A DNA stretch of 64,000 nucleotides from Bin107 sp965221655 (GCA_965221655.1 OZ244906.1:1116001-1180000); one strand, 5' to 3'. Positions 51,641 through 61,095 are shown, counted from the first letter of the stretch. Program-made: numbers and translations. Notes: generated by a model not told the origin, from the sequence alone.

Positions 51641-52386
51641 TGGCAACCCGCACCCTGCCCGAGGGCGTCGTTCGCACGGCGAACCAGATGGCCGTCACCC
51701 TCGCGCGCCTCATCCAGGAGGGCGACAGGGTATTCCACGGGGTGAACTCGCCCCTGCCGATGGTCGCCATTTTCCTCGCGCGCAGGCTGCACGCGCCGCG
51801 GTGCACACTCATCGAAGTCGCCGGCTCGGTCGACCCCCAGCCGCGCTTCATGCCGCACAGCACCGCCGACCCCGAGCTATGCCACGGGGCCGCCTCGATG
51901 TTCTACAACGCGGACACTTACGACTTGTTCGCGCGCGGGGGAATGGACCTGGCTTTTCTCGGCGCGGCCCAACTCGACAAGGAAGGACGCGCGAACATGA
52001 GCTGCATCGGCGATCCCTTTCGCCCCAAGGTGCGACTCCCCGGCGGTGGAGGGGGCGCCGTCATCATGCCCAGGGTCAAGCGCACCGTCATCTGGAGAAC
52101 GGCGCACGACAGGCGATTCCTGGTGCCCCGGGTCGATTTCGCGACCCAGGCGGGCAGCCTCACCCACGTGGTTACGCCCATCGCCCTGCTCGAGAGGAGG
52201 TCGACGGGCCTCGAGCTCGCGAGCGTGCACCCCGGCCACACGGCGCAAGAAGTCGTCGAAAACACCGGCTTCCATCTGCACCTCGCAGGCGAGGCGCCGC
52301 AAACTCCGCCGCCCACCTCCGGGGAGCTCGCGGCACTCGAAGAGCTCGACCCGAGCGGCGTGCGCTTCTCCGAGTTTCGCGTATAG
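51637..52386 (+). CDS. CoA-transferase beta subunit
   Basis: This is a 249-residue partner of the alpha gene. The N-terminal pattern IQEGDRVFHGVNSPLPMVAIFLARRLHAPRCTLIEVAGSVDPQP contains E60, which aligns by eye with the catalytic Glu of glutaconate CoA-transferase beta subunits. Later blocks are GGMDLAFLGAAQLDKEGRANMSCIGD and KRTVIWRTAHDRRFLVPRVDF. ATG 51637 (or 51640) overlaps the alpha stop and has GGAGG upstream. An intact, coupled beta gene argues that the alpha gene was recently or still is functional. Confidence 0.86.
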   Translation: MMATRTLPEGVVRTANQMAVTLARLIQEGDRVFHGVNSPLPMVAIFLARRLHAPRCTLIEVAGSVDPQPRFMPHSTADPELCHGAASMFYNADTYDLFARGGMDLAFLGAAQLDKEGRANMSCIGDPFRPKVRLPGGGGGAVIMPRVKRTVIWRTAHDRRFLVPRVDFATQAGSLTHVVTPIALLERRSTGLELASVHPGHTAQEVVENTGFHLHLAGEAPQTPPPTSGELAALEELDPSGVRFSEFRV

Positions 52387-52442
52387 GGCACGAACGTGCA
52401 CCAAACGAGGGCCGCACGGCCTTTTCAGAGACGGAGGATTCG

Positions 52443-53084
52443 ATGCGCGACGAACTGCTGAATCGCCTGAAAAACTACTCGGCCTGCCAGGCGGCGGACG
52501 CCTTCGACAAACTCGGCATCAAAGGCCACGTACCCGACGTCGTCCTCCTCTCGCCCGACCCGGACTACCGCATGGTGGGCGAGGCGCACACCGTGCAGAT
52601 GGTGCCCGCGGGCGGCGGCCCCCTGCCGAAGCGTGCGGTGCACCACATAGACGCGGCGCGCGCGGGAAGCATCGTCGTCATCAGCGCGCCCGCAGGCGTA
52701 ACGACGGCCAACTGGGGCGGAATGATGACCACGCGAGCACAGGTGATGCGGCTGGGCGGCGTCGTTATCGACGGGAGGGCGCGGGACATTGAGGAGCATC
52801 GCCGCATGGGGTTTCCCGTGTTCGCCAGAGGCGTCTCGGTGCACGGCAGCGGGGGCTACACGGTTCCGCTGTGCGTGGGAGAGCCCATCGACTGCGGGGG
52901 CGTTTCGGTGCGGCAGGGAGACGCCATACTCGGGGACGTGAACGGCGTGGTCGTCATTCCCGCCGAGCGGGTGGAGGAGGTCATCGCCAAGATGGACGAA
53001 CTCGCCGAAATCGAAGCGAAAATCGTCGCGGAACTCGAAAAGGGCACACCCATCGGCGAGGCGTTCGCCAGACACCGCAACTAG
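52443..53084 (+). CDS. RraA-like aldolase (HMG/CHA aldolase family)
   Basis: This 213-residue protein of the RraA/MenG-like family includes 4-hydroxy-4-methyl-2-oxoglutarate aldolases that split oxo-acids to pyruvate. The motifs YSACQAADAFDKLGIKGHV and MMTTRAQVMRLGGVVIDGRARDIEEHRRMGFPVFA (with the R-D pair for metal and substrate) are present, as is the GDAILGDVNGVVVIP core. The RNase E inhibitor RraA shares the fold, but the catabolic neighbours favour the aldolase. GGAGG precedes ATG 52443, 56 bases after the CoA-transferase. Confidence 0.87.
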   Translation: MRDELLNRLKNYSACQAADAFDKLGIKGHVPDVVLLSPDPDYRMVGEAHTVQMVPAGGGPLPKRAVHHIDAARAGSIVVISAPAGVTTANWGGMMTTRAQVMRLGGVVIDGRARDIEEHRRMGFPVFARGVSVHGSGGYTVPLCVGEPIDCGGVSVRQGDAILGDVNGVVVIPAERVEEVIAKMDELAEIEAKIVAELEKGTPIGEAFARHRN

Positions 53085-53173
53085 CACTCGCCGCAGATCC
53101 GCGGCATCTGGCGAATTTTGCCGAATCGGGGTAGGATTCCCCTGGAACTTTCCCCCCGCCCCGGACGCGCCGA

Positions 53174-53917
53174 ATGAATCCGGGAAATACACACCGCATC
53201 GCCATGCGCACGCTTTGTGCGGCCCTGCTCCTACTTGCGGGCGGCTGCGTGTTCGACCCGCAAACGATACGCCGCTACGCCCCCCCGCGCCCCGTTCCCC
53301 ACCACCCCGCTCCGCAGCACCACGCCGCGGAGGACGACCTGCGCGGCATCGCCTCGTGGTACGGCAATCCCTACCACGGGCGGCAGACGGCGAACGGCGA
53401 AGTCTACGACATGCACGCGCTTACGGCCGCGCACCGCACGCTGCCCTTCGGTGCGCGGGTGCTGGTGCGCAGAAGCGACAACGGGCGCGCGGTGGAGGTG
53501 CGCATCAACGACCGCGGCCCGTTCTTCGAACGCCGCGTCATCGACCTCTCACGCGAGGCTGCGCGCAGAATCGGCATGCTGGGCAAGGGCACGGCCCCGG
53601 TGGAACTCGAGCTCCTCTACGCTCCCGCGGACCCCCATGCCGCATGGAGCATCCTGGTGGGCGGCTTTGCCAAGATACCCGAGGCACAGAAATTCGCTGC
53701 CTACTTCGACCGGGGGGCAACGAGTGCGCACGTCCGGCCCGGCTGGCACGGGAACTACCGCGACTACCACGTGCGCATCCTGGGATTCTCGGGCAGGCAG
53801 AGCGCCGCGCGTCTCACGCAGAGGCTGCGGCGCAACGGCTACGGGGCGTTCATCGTGCGGACGAAAGCGCGCCTCAACTCCCGGCGAGCGCCTCCTCTAT
53901 CGCCGCAGGGTCGGTGA
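53174..53917 (+). CDS. rlpA: RlpA-like septal lytic transglycosylase lipoprotein
   Basis: This 247-residue outer-membrane lipoprotein has a signal with lipobox LLAGGC (C25) and a DPBB domain containing GIASWYGNPYHGRQTANGEVYDMHALTAAHRTLPFGARV, whose conserved E and D cut naked glycan strands at the septum. A C-terminal SPOR-like domain follows (WSILVGGFAKIPEAQKFAAYF...). ATG 53174 is used; ATG 53204 is a close alternative. The last 15 codons (after TKARL) run antisense over the end of the DUF255 gene and may be read-through beyond the original stop. Confidence 0.88.
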   Translation: MNPGNTHRIAMRTLCAALLLLAGGCVFDPQTIRRYAPPRPVPHHPAPQHHAAEDDLRGIASWYGNPYHGRQTANGEVYDMHALTAAHRTLPFGARVLVRRSDNGRAVEVRINDRGPFFERRVIDLSREAARRIGMLGKGTAPVELELLYAPADPHAAWSILVGGFAKIPEAQKFAAYFDRGATSAHVRPGWHGNYRDYHVRILGFSGRQSAARLTQRLRRNGYGAFIVRTKARLNSRRAPPLSPQGR

Positions 53918-55940
53918 GCGGCGCCTTGCAAGCAAAGTTCTCGCACACGTAGACGGCGGCGCGCCCATCCACCATCGATTTGCCCGCGAGCAGGGGCAGC
54001 CCCGCGTCCTCCTCCGCGTCGGGGGAGCGGAAGGCCACGACCTTGTTGGGCACGAAGCCCGCCTCTACGGCCCGCAGGGCCGCGTGCGTATCCGCAGCCC
54101 CGCGCTCGCCGACGACAGCTACCTCCACCGGCGAGGCGAGGTGAAAGTCCAGCGCCACCAGCATCATGTGAAAGGCCGCCGGCGCGCGCTCCAGATATTC
54201 GGAAAACGCGCGCAGCACCCCCTCCCCGCGCGTGCGAAATTCTTCTTCTCCCGAGAGTTTCGCCAGCTTGAGCAGTCCCAGGGCCGCCATCGAGTTTCCG
54301 CTCGGAATCGCGCCGTCCTGCGTCATCTTCTTGCGTACGATCAGGCGTTCGTGATCGTGGGCGGTGAAGAAAAACGCCCCGCCCTCCTCGTCCCAGTAGC
54401 GCGCAATCATCTCGCGCGCCAAATCGCAGGCCGCGCGAATCCAGCGCACCTCAAAGCTCGCCTCGTAGAGGTCCACCAACCCCACGATCAGGAAGGCGTA
54501 GTCGTCCAGATAGGCGTTCAGCTTGCTTACGCCCCCCCGGTGGCTGCGCAGCAAACCACGCTCCTCGCGCATCTCGCGCAAAATGAAATCCGCCGCCCGG
54601 CTCGCCGCCTCGACGTAGCGCGGCTCCTCGAGAGCCCTGCCCGCCAGGGCCATCGCGCTGATCATCAGGCCGTTCCAACTCGTGAGAATCTTGTCGTCCA
54701 GCCCGGGCTTCACGCGCCGCTCGCGCACGCTGAAGAGTTTGGCGCGCCCCCTTTGGAGGACGTCGAAAAGCGCTTCTTGCGAAATGCCCTCCTCCTCGGC
54801 AAACGAGCGGGGCGGTCTTTGGATGAACAGAGCAGAGGTTTTCCCCTCGAAATTGCCTTCTTCGGTAACGCCGTAAAAACGGCAGAACAAGCCTCCCTCC
54901 TCCTTGCCGAGAATCTCTTCTATCTCCTCAGGGCGCCAGACGAAGAACTTGCCCTCCTCCCCCTCGCTGTCGGCGTCCTGGGCGGAGTAGAAACCTCCGC
55001 CGGCGTCGGTCATCTCGCGCAGGACGTATTCGAGCGTATCCACCGCCACGGAGCGGTAGAAGGCGCTGGCCGTCGCCTGGTAAGCCTCGAGGTAGGAGCG
55101 CACCAGCAGGCCGTTGTCGTAGAGCATTTTCTCGAAGTGCGGAATGAGCCAGTAGTTGTCCACGCTGTAGCGGTGAAACCCGCCGCCGAGCTGGTCGTAC
55201 ATCCCGCCCATCGCCATGCGCTGGAGGGTAATTTCCACCATCTTGAGCAGCTCCGGCTCCCGACTGCCCCTCCACGCGCGCAGTATGAGCATGAGCGCCA
55301 TCGAGGGCGGAAACTTGGGCGCCTTCCCGAACCCGCCCCACGCCGAATCGAACCTCTCCTTCAACTCCCGCACGGCCTGGTCGATCCACCCCGCCTTGAG
55401 GTCGCCTTCGGCGGAGGAAACCACACCCATTTGCTGCAAATGCGTCGTGATGTTCTCCGCGCTGTCGTCAATATCTTCCCGGCGCGTGCGGTAGACCTCG
55501 GCCAGCCGCAGGAGCACGCTCTTGAAGCCGGGCCTGCCCCACTTGTCCTGCGGCGGGAAATACGTGCCCCCGAAGAAAGGCCGCAGGTCCGGCAAAAGGA
55601 ACACGCTCATGGGCCAGCCGCCCTGGCCCGTCATCATCTGCACCGCTTCCATGTAGATGGAATCGACGTCGGGGCGCTCCTCCCTGTCCACCTTGATGGA
55701 GACGAAGTGCTCGTTCAGGATTTCGGCAATCTCCTCATCCTCGAAGCTCTCGTGCTCCATTACGTGGCACCAATGGCAGGCCGAGTAGCCCACCGACAAA
55801 AAGATGGGCTTGTTCTCTTCCCGGGACTTGCGCAGCGCTTCCGCACCCCAGGGATACCAGTCCACCGGGTTGTGCTGGTGCTGCAAGAGGTACGGACTCG
55901 TCTCCTGCGCGAGTCGGTTCGTTCTCTGGGGCTGACTCAT
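53874..55940 (-). CDS. DUF255/YyaL-type thioredoxin-domain protein
   Basis: This 688-residue protein has an N-terminal thioredoxin-like domain with SACHWCHVMEHESFED (C55-x-x-C58) and the typical start NRLAQETSPYLLQHQHNPVDWYPWG. An (alpha/alpha)6-barrel follows (VPHFEKMLYDNGLL..., PGLDDKILTSWNGLMISAMALAGRAL). Relatives (spermatogenesis-associated protein 20 type) are widespread but of unproven function. ATG 55938-55940 follows GAGGG. Its stop overlaps the convergent rlpA 3' end. Confidence 0.9.
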   Translation of the reverse strand: MSQPQRTNRLAQETSPYLLQHQHNPVDWYPWGAEALRKSREENKPIFLSVGYSACHWCHVMEHESFEDEEIAEILNEHFVSIKVDREERPDVDSIYMEAVQMMTGQGGWPMSVFLLPDLRPFFGGTYFPPQDKWGRPGFKSVLLRLAEVYRTRREDIDDSAENITTHLQQMGVVSSAEGDLKAGWIDQAVRELKERFDSAWGGFGKAPKFPPSMALMLILRAWRGSREPELLKMVEITLQRMAMGGMYDQLGGGFHRYSVDNYWLIPHFEKMLYDNGLLVRSYLEAYQATASAFYRSVAVDTLEYVLREMTDAGGGFYSAQDADSEGEEGKFFVWRPEEIEEILGKEEGGLFCRFYGVTEEGNFEGKTSALFIQRPPRSFAEEEGISQEALFDVLQRGRAKLFSVRERRVKPGLDDKILTSWNGLMISAMALAGRALEEPRYVEAASRAADFILREMREERGLLRSHRGGVSKLNAYLDDYAFLIVGLVDLYEASFEVRWIRAACDLAREMIARYWDEEGGAFFFTAHDHERLIVRKKMTQDGAIPSGNSMAALGLLKLAKLSGEEEFRTRGEGVLRAFSEYLERAPAAFHMMLVALDFHLASPVEVAVVGERGAADTHAALRAVEAGFVPNKVVAFRSPDAEEDAGLPLLAGKSMVDGRAAVYVCENFACKAPLTDPAAIEEALAGS

Positions 55941-55958
55941 GAATCCCTCACGTGGTTC

Positions 55959-56013
55959 GATGAAAGGCTTTAGGCGCATGAAAAACTTTGGGCGCATGAA
56001 ACGCTTTGTCTAG
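55959..56013. repeat. Three 18-bp tandem repeats upstream of the DUF255 gene
   Basis: ATGAAA-NN-CTTT units begin at 55960, 55978 and 55996, an exact 18-base period, with a GG or TC and a GCGC spacer. They lie in the leader of the minus-strand DUF255 gene. If read in frame they would encode repeated F-M-R-x-K, which would extend the protein to 55997. Confidence 0.6.
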
Positions 56014-56048
56014 TGCGAAGAGTGCGGCCACAGGGTACGGGAGAAGAA

Positions 56049-56552
56049 TCAACGAAACAATTCCGGCTGGGGAGCGCACCGCGCGTGCGTCTCCACCCGG
56101 CCGTCGCCGCGCACGTGGAGCGCCTCCGCGCCGAAGCGCTCCACCCAGTCCACCGCCACCAGATGCAGCCTGTGGCAGTTGCGCGGATTCTCCTCGGCAC
56201 AAAAAACCGCAGCCGAACTCTCCCCCACCCGCTCGCGTAGACGCTCCATGGCGCGGCAGAAGGCGCGGCCCTGGCGTACGCGCGCCCAGTCGATTCGTCC
56301 CGAGGCTTCGAAGAATTCAGGGTTTTTGGCAGGGTCGCGTTTGCCGCCCAGTGCTTCCCCCTCCCAGAGGTAGTCCACTCCCCGCGACGCGAGGAAATCA
56401 GCGAGGCGCTCCTTGCCGAACTGCGGATTTCTTCTGCTGTAGGGGATGGAGCGGACGTCCACCACGCAGGCGATTGCGTGGAGTTCGAGCAGGGCGAGAA
56501 ATTTTTCCGCCGTGTGGTTGGAGTGGCCTATCGTCCACAAGGGAGGCTTCAA
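56049..56552 (-). CDS. DUF488-family protein
   Basis: This 167-residue DUF488 protein opens LWTIGHSNHTAEKFLALLELHAIACVVDVRSIPYSRRNPQF and ends with VFCAEENPRNCHRLHLVAVDWVE. Histidine, Asp and Arg near the N-terminus and Cys-His-Arg near the end form the likely active site, but the reaction is unknown. TTG at 56550-56552 overlaps the stop of the M20 gene (TTGA) and has GGGGGG upstream, so it is coupled to it. An ATG at 56588 in frame is also possible. Confidence 0.83.
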   Translation of the reverse strand: MKPPLWTIGHSNHTAEKFLALLELHAIACVVDVRSIPYSRRNPQFGKERLADFLASRGVDYLWEGEALGGKRDPAKNPEFFEASGRIDWARVRQGRAFCRAMERLRERVGESSAAVFCAEENPRNCHRLHLVAVDWVERFGAEALHVRGDGRVETHARCAPQPELFR

Positions 56553-57889
56553 GCGAGACCCCCCATGAGGGTCGCCGCAACTTCGCATCCGCGGTGAAAA
56601 ATCTCCACGTCGATGTTCTCATCAGGGGCGTGGGCGTTCGAATCCGCGTTGGCGAGCGGAAACCACACGGAGGGAATTCCCAGGTCTCGCGTGAACATGC
56701 TGTCAGGCACGCTGCCCCCGAAGTTGGGATAGACGACGGGGGCGATGCCGTAGCCGGCCACTGCCTCGATTACCCTTTGCACGTAGGGATTCCCGGCAGG
56801 CGTCTTGCTGGCGTCGAAGGTGGCCATCTTGCGCACCTCCAGGTCGCCGAACCCCTCGGCTTCGAGGAACGTGCGCAGGCTTTCGAAAATCTCGTCGGGG
56901 TCCTGCTCCACCACCAGGCGAAAATCCAGCTTGGCGCGCGCGGAGCCGGGCAGCACCGTCTTCATCCCCTCGCCCGAGTAGCCCCCCTGAAACCCGCACA
57001 CGTTCAGGTTCGGCTGCGTGAGGGATTTTGCATAAAACTCCGAAACATCCGGTATGCGCGCGATTCCCTCCCCGAGGACGGCGCGCAACTCCCCCGCGGG
57101 GTCGGGGATTCCCGCAAGCGCCTCCCTGTCGGCGTCGCCGAGCGGGAGCACGGCCTCGTAGAAGCCGGGTACGCGCACCCGCCCCTCCTCGTCGCGCAGA
57201 CTCTGCACGGCGTCCATGAGTCGCCAGAAAGGATTCGGCGCAGGCCCGCCGTAGGTTCCCGAATGGAGGTCCTTGCCCACGCCGTGGGCGATGAGCTCCA
57301 CGTAGAGCAACCCCCGACAACCCAGGGAGAGCGTGGGTCTGCCCGAGGGGTGCAGAGAGCCGTCCGAAGAGCAGGCGACGTCCGCCCGCAGCAGCTCCCT
57401 GTTGGCGCGGATAAACGCTCTCAGGTTGGTCGAGCCGATTTCCTCCTCGCCCTCGATCAAGAACTTGAGGTTCACGGGCATCTTCGTGCCGGTGCGGTGA
57501 TAGGCCTGCACCGCCTTGATCTGCGCAAAATGCTGGCCCTTGTTGTCGCCCGCCCCCCGGGCGTAGAGGCGGCCGGCGCGCACCTCGGGCCGGAACGGCT
57601 CGGACGCCCAGCCCTCCGTGACGTCTGCGGGCTGCACGTCGTAGTGGCCGTAAATCAGCATGGTGGGGGCGTCCGCAGGCCCGCGCACCTCGCCGTAGAC
57701 GAGAGGAATGCCGTCGGTCGGCAAAATCCGCACCTCGATATTCGCCTCCTCCATCAGCCCCGCCAGGTGCGCCGCCGCCTCTTCCATGCCCGTGCCCAGC
57801 GTGCTGATGGAGGGCTTTTCGAGATACTCCACAAGTTCCGCCAGGCTTTGCTCCCTCCGCGTTCGCAAGAAATCGATGACCGCTGACAT
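56549..57889 (-). CDS. M20-family metallopeptidase (dipeptidase-like)
   Basis: This 446-residue zinc-dependent amidohydrolase/peptidase has metal ligands in MLIYGHYDVQP and RGAGDNKGQ, the catalytic/ligand block FLIEGEEEIGS, and a lid dimerisation domain between. Length and GHYDVQPAD wording fit carnosinase/CNDP-type dipeptidases. It probably splits dipeptides or acyl amino acids in the cytosol. ATG 57887-57889 follows GGAAGGAG. The DUF488 gene is coupled downstream. Confidence 0.9.
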   Translation of the reverse strand: MSAVIDFLRTRREQSLAELVEYLEKPSISTLGTGMEEAAAHLAGLMEEANIEVRILPTDGIPLVYGEVRGPADAPTMLIYGHYDVQPADVTEGWASEPFRPEVRAGRLYARGAGDNKGQHFAQIKAVQAYHRTGTKMPVNLKFLIEGEEEIGSTNLRAFIRANRELLRADVACSSDGSLHPSGRPTLSLGCRGLLYVELIAHGVGKDLHSGTYGGPAPNPFWRLMDAVQSLRDEEGRVRVPGFYEAVLPLGDADREALAGIPDPAGELRAVLGEGIARIPDVSEFYAKSLTQPNLNVCGFQGGYSGEGMKTVLPGSARAKLDFRLVVEQDPDEIFESLRTFLEAEGFGDLEVRKMATFDASKTPAGNPYVQRVIEAVAGYGIAPVVYPNFGGSVPDSMFTRDLGIPSVWFPLANADSNAHAPDENIDVEIFHRGCEVAATLMGGLA

Positions 57890-58147
57890 GCGACTCTCCT
57901 TCCAGGCAAGCTCCCCTGCGTTGCCGAAATCCTTGCGCCGGACTATGCTGGCGAACGATGCCACGTACCGAGCGAGTTCTTTTCCTGCGGCGCAAAAACG
58001 GGTTTTGTATGATGCGACCGACCCCCAGCATAATTCATCCCCCCTTCGAGATCATCCACCCGGAACGGCGCGCCCGGGTCAGGGAGAATCCCTGCGTCGT
58101 GCAGCGGGCATACCCCCACACCCGGGCGCGAGGCGACTGACGCACCA

Positions 58148-60373
58148 ATGGACACGACGCCCGACGGCAGACACGGCAAGAGCGAATCCTGGGTGCGGGA
58201 ATGGGTGGGTCGGTGCGCGCTCTCCCCTGCGGGCAACGTGGAGGCGGGTGCGTGGGGCACGTGGACGCTCACCTACCACGTGGGCAAATACGGCGTGGAC
58301 GACGGCGGCACCATCGTGCTCTCGCGTCGGTTCGCCAGCGATTGGGGCAGACCCCGGACGGACGACCCGGGCGCGGCCCACTACGCGAGCGTCTCCACGA
58401 CCGGGCAAGCCACGCTCAGAATGCGCTGGGACCCCAAATCGAACGTACGACCCTGGCAGCAGGGGCTGGCCATCGACGTGTTCGACAGCTACCTGGCCGA
58501 GGGCGACACGGTGACCATCGTCCTGGGCGACACGAGCGGCGGCGGCCCGGGCACCCGCGCCCAGACGTTTTGCGAAAAAAACTTTCGCTTCCGCGTCTTC
58601 GTCGATTGCTTCGGCTCGAACCGCTTCATCGAGGCTGCAGACACGCCCACTTTCGCTATCACACCGGGCGCACCCGCCCGCCTCGTGATCCACGGCGCGA
58701 CCGAGCAGGCTCCGGGCGAGACCTCCTGGGCACTGGTGAAGCTCGAGGACGTATGGGGCAACCCGTGCCGGGACGTGGAGGCGCAAGTCCTCCTCTCCGC
58801 GGAGGGCGCCGCCTGCGAGGGACTGCCGGCCAGCGTGCGCTTCGAGCGCGGCAGGCCCGCCATGGTGCGCCTTGAGGGCCTCCGCTGGGAGGCAGGGGGT
58901 TGCGGACGCATACGCGGCGAGGCGAACGCCGACCTCCCTCCCGCATACGGCAACTACACGCGCGCCACGGAGAAGGCGCATCGCTGGAAGCCGTTTTGGG
59001 GCGACCTCCACGGCCAGAGCGAAGAGACGGTGGGAACGAACACGGCGGACGATTACTTCGCCTTCGCGCGCGATATGGCCGGGGCGCAGTTTTGCTGCCA
59101 TCAGGGAAACGACTTTCAGGTCACGGAAGAGACCTGGCAGGCCATTCGCACGGCCACGCAGAAATACAACGCGCCGGGGCGTTTCGTCACGTTTCTGGGC
59201 GTGGAGTGGTCCGCCGTGACGGGCATGGGCGGTGACAGGAACGTCATCTACCTCGGTGACGACGGCCCCCTGCACCGCACCAGCCACTGGCAAATCGACG
59301 ACTGGTCCGATCAGCAAACCGACAGATACCCCCTGGACGCCCTCTACGACACCCTGGGGGGACGCCGCGACGTCATGCTCGTGCCCCACGTGGGCGGCAG
59401 GCGCGCGAGCCTGGACTACCACCACCCGGGCATCGAGCGCGTCATGGAAATCTACTCCTCCTGGGGGCGGTTCGAATGGTTCGTGGAAGAGGCTCTGGAG
59501 AAAGGCTGGCGCGTGGGCATCACGGCGGGCAGCGACGGCCACAAGGGACGCCCCGGGGCCAGCTACCCCGGCGCCGCCATATTTGGCGTCTACGGCGGCT
59601 ACCTGTGCATCTACGCGGAGGAACTCTCGCGCGAGAGTCTGTGGGAGGCGATTCGCGCGCGGCGCGTCTACGCGACGACGGGCAAGAAGATGCACCTCGC
59701 CTTCTCGGCGGGGGAGCACTTCATGGGAGAGGAATTTGCCTCCCCCACCCCCCCTGTCTTCGAGGTGCGAACAACGGGCGAGTGCGGCATCGAGTCGATA
59801 GAACTCCGGCGCGCCTCCCGCACCATCGCCTCCTTCCGCCCCAAGGACGCGGGCGCGCGCGATTCGGAGTGGTTCCGCGTCTCCTGGAGCGGCGCGCGCA
59901 TTCGCCAGCGCAACCGCCAGACGCACTGGCACGGGGGGCTGCGCGTGGACGCAGGAACCATCGAAGAACCCAGGAACTGGCAGGTGGACAACATCGAAGA
60001 AGGCATCCAGAGCGCGGATGCGCGCAGCATTCGCTGGCACAGCCGCACCACCGGCGACGCGGACGGCGTGGAGTTTCGCCTCGCCGAGGGAGCGGGGGCG
60101 ACGCTTGCCTTTGAGACCGAGGTTGTATCCTTCGAGGTAAACCTCGACGAGGTAGGCCCCGTTCCCCACGTCGTAGAGGCGGGCGGCGTGCGCCAGATGG
60201 TGGAGGTGCAGCGCATCGACCCCGCGCCCGGCTCGCCCGAGGCGCGCGTTGCGTTTACGGTCGGGGAGGAGGATTTTCACGACGGCTGGAACCCCTACTT
60301 CGTCCGCATCATGCAAGAAGACGGGGCGCTGGCCTGGAGCAGCCCGATTTTCGTGGAGAAGACCGGACAATGA
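58148..60373 (+). CDS. DUF3604 (PHP-like) domain protein
   Basis: This is a 741-residue protein. The last two thirds are a DUF3604 domain, a PHP-type metal-binding fold: KPFWGDLHGQSEETVGTNT, FVTFLGVEWSAVTG, VPHVGGRRASLDYHHPGIERVMEIYSSWG and GITAGSDGHKGRPG carry the His/Glu/Asp ligand series. The first third is beta-rich (TLTYHVGKYGVDDGGTIVLSRRF). It has no clear signal peptide. The enzymatic role is unknown; it may be an amidohydrolase-like enzyme or phosphatase. Coupled to the PIG-L gene by an ATGA overlap. Confidence 0.85.
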   Translation: MDTTPDGRHGKSESWVREWVGRCALSPAGNVEAGAWGTWTLTYHVGKYGVDDGGTIVLSRRFASDWGRPRTDDPGAAHYASVSTTGQATLRMRWDPKSNVRPWQQGLAIDVFDSYLAEGDTVTIVLGDTSGGGPGTRAQTFCEKNFRFRVFVDCFGSNRFIEAADTPTFAITPGAPARLVIHGATEQAPGETSWALVKLEDVWGNPCRDVEAQVLLSAEGAACEGLPASVRFERGRPAMVRLEGLRWEAGGCGRIRGEANADLPPAYGNYTRATEKAHRWKPFWGDLHGQSEETVGTNTADDYFAFARDMAGAQFCCHQGNDFQVTEETWQAIRTATQKYNAPGRFVTFLGVEWSAVTGMGGDRNVIYLGDDGPLHRTSHWQIDDWSDQQTDRYPLDALYDTLGGRRDVMLVPHVGGRRASLDYHHPGIERVMEIYSSWGRFEWFVEEALEKGWRVGITAGSDGHKGRPGASYPGAAIFGVYGGYLCIYAEELSRESLWEAIRARRVYATTGKKMHLAFSAGEHFMGEEFASPTPPVFEVRTTGECGIESIELRRASRTIASFRPKDAGARDSEWFRVSWSGARIRQRNRQTHWHGGLRVDAGTIEEPRNWQVDNIEEGIQSADARSIRWHSRTTGDADGVEFRLAEGAGATLAFETEVVSFEVNLDEVGPVPHVVEAGGVRQMVEVQRIDPAPGSPEARVAFTVGEEDFHDGWNPYFVRIMQEDGALAWSSPIFVEKTGQ

Positions 60374-61095
60374 CGCAGGAAGCGCTTCCCGCCCTGGCCG
60401 AGGACTGGGAGCGGGCTCTCGCCATCGTCGCACACCCCGACGACATGGAATTCGGCGCGGCGAGTGCCGTCGCCAGGTGGACGGACCAGGGCAAGGAGGT
60501 CTCCTACGTGCTCATGACGAGCGGGGAGGCGGGCATAGACGGCATGACGCCCCAGGAAGCCGGCCCCGCAAGGGAAGAGGAGCAACGCGCGAGTGCGGAG
60601 ATCGTCGGCGCGCAAGGGGTGGAATTTCTCGGCTATACCGACGGCGTCATCGAATACGGCCTGGACCTGAGGCGCGACCTCGCGCGGAAGATCAGGCAAC
60701 ACCGCCCCGAGGTGCTGATCACCCTCTCCCACCACCTCACCTGGCCGGGCGGGCAACTGAACATGGCGGATCACCGCTGGCTCGCCTACGGGGTGATGGA
60801 CGCGGCCCGCGACGCGGGCAACCGCTGGATTTTCCCTGAACTGCTCGAAGAGGGCCTCGCACCCTGGAGCGGCGTGCGCATGGTGTTGTGCAGCGGTTCT
60901 CCCGCACCCACGCACGCCGTGGACGTGAGCGCACACCTCGAGAGAGGAATCGCCTCCCTGCAGGCACACGCACTCTACATCGAGAACCTCGCACAAGACT
61001 TTGACCCCGTCGATTTCCTCACCCGCGCCGCACAGGAGACGGGAAAACGCGCGGGATGCCGCTACGCGGTATCTTTCGAGACGATTTTGGTATAA
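60370..61095 (+). CDS. PIG-L-family N-acetylglucosaminyl-type deacetylase
   Basis: This 241-residue zinc-dependent deacetylase has the classic site AIVAHPDDMEFGA near residues 20-32, with EEEQRASAEIVGAQGVEFLGYTDG and ADHRWLAYGVMDAARDAGN later. Family members deacetylate GlcNAc-linked lipids, mycothiol or bacillithiol intermediates. ATG 60370 overlaps the DUF3604 stop, so both products may act in one pathway; the substrate is unknown. Note the mycothiol-type isomerase-like gene at 34320, although low-molecular-weight thiol use is not proven. Confidence 0.88.
   Translation: MTQEALPALAEDWERALAIVAHPDDMEFGAASAVARWTDQGKEVSYVLMTSGEAGIDGMTPQEAGPAREEEQRASAEIVGAQGVEFLGYTDGVIEYGLDLRRDLARKIRQHRPEVLITLSHHLTWPGGQLNMADHRWLAYGVMDAARDAGNRWIFPELLEEGLAPWSGVRMVLCSGSPAPTHAVDVSAHLERGIASLQAHALYIENLAQDFDPVDFLTRAAQETGKRAGCRYAVSFETILV

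Noticed and set aside
58079..60433. 784-codon minus-strand frame
   Set aside because: Antisense shadow of the DUF3604 gene; composition is typical of GC-rich noncoding frames.
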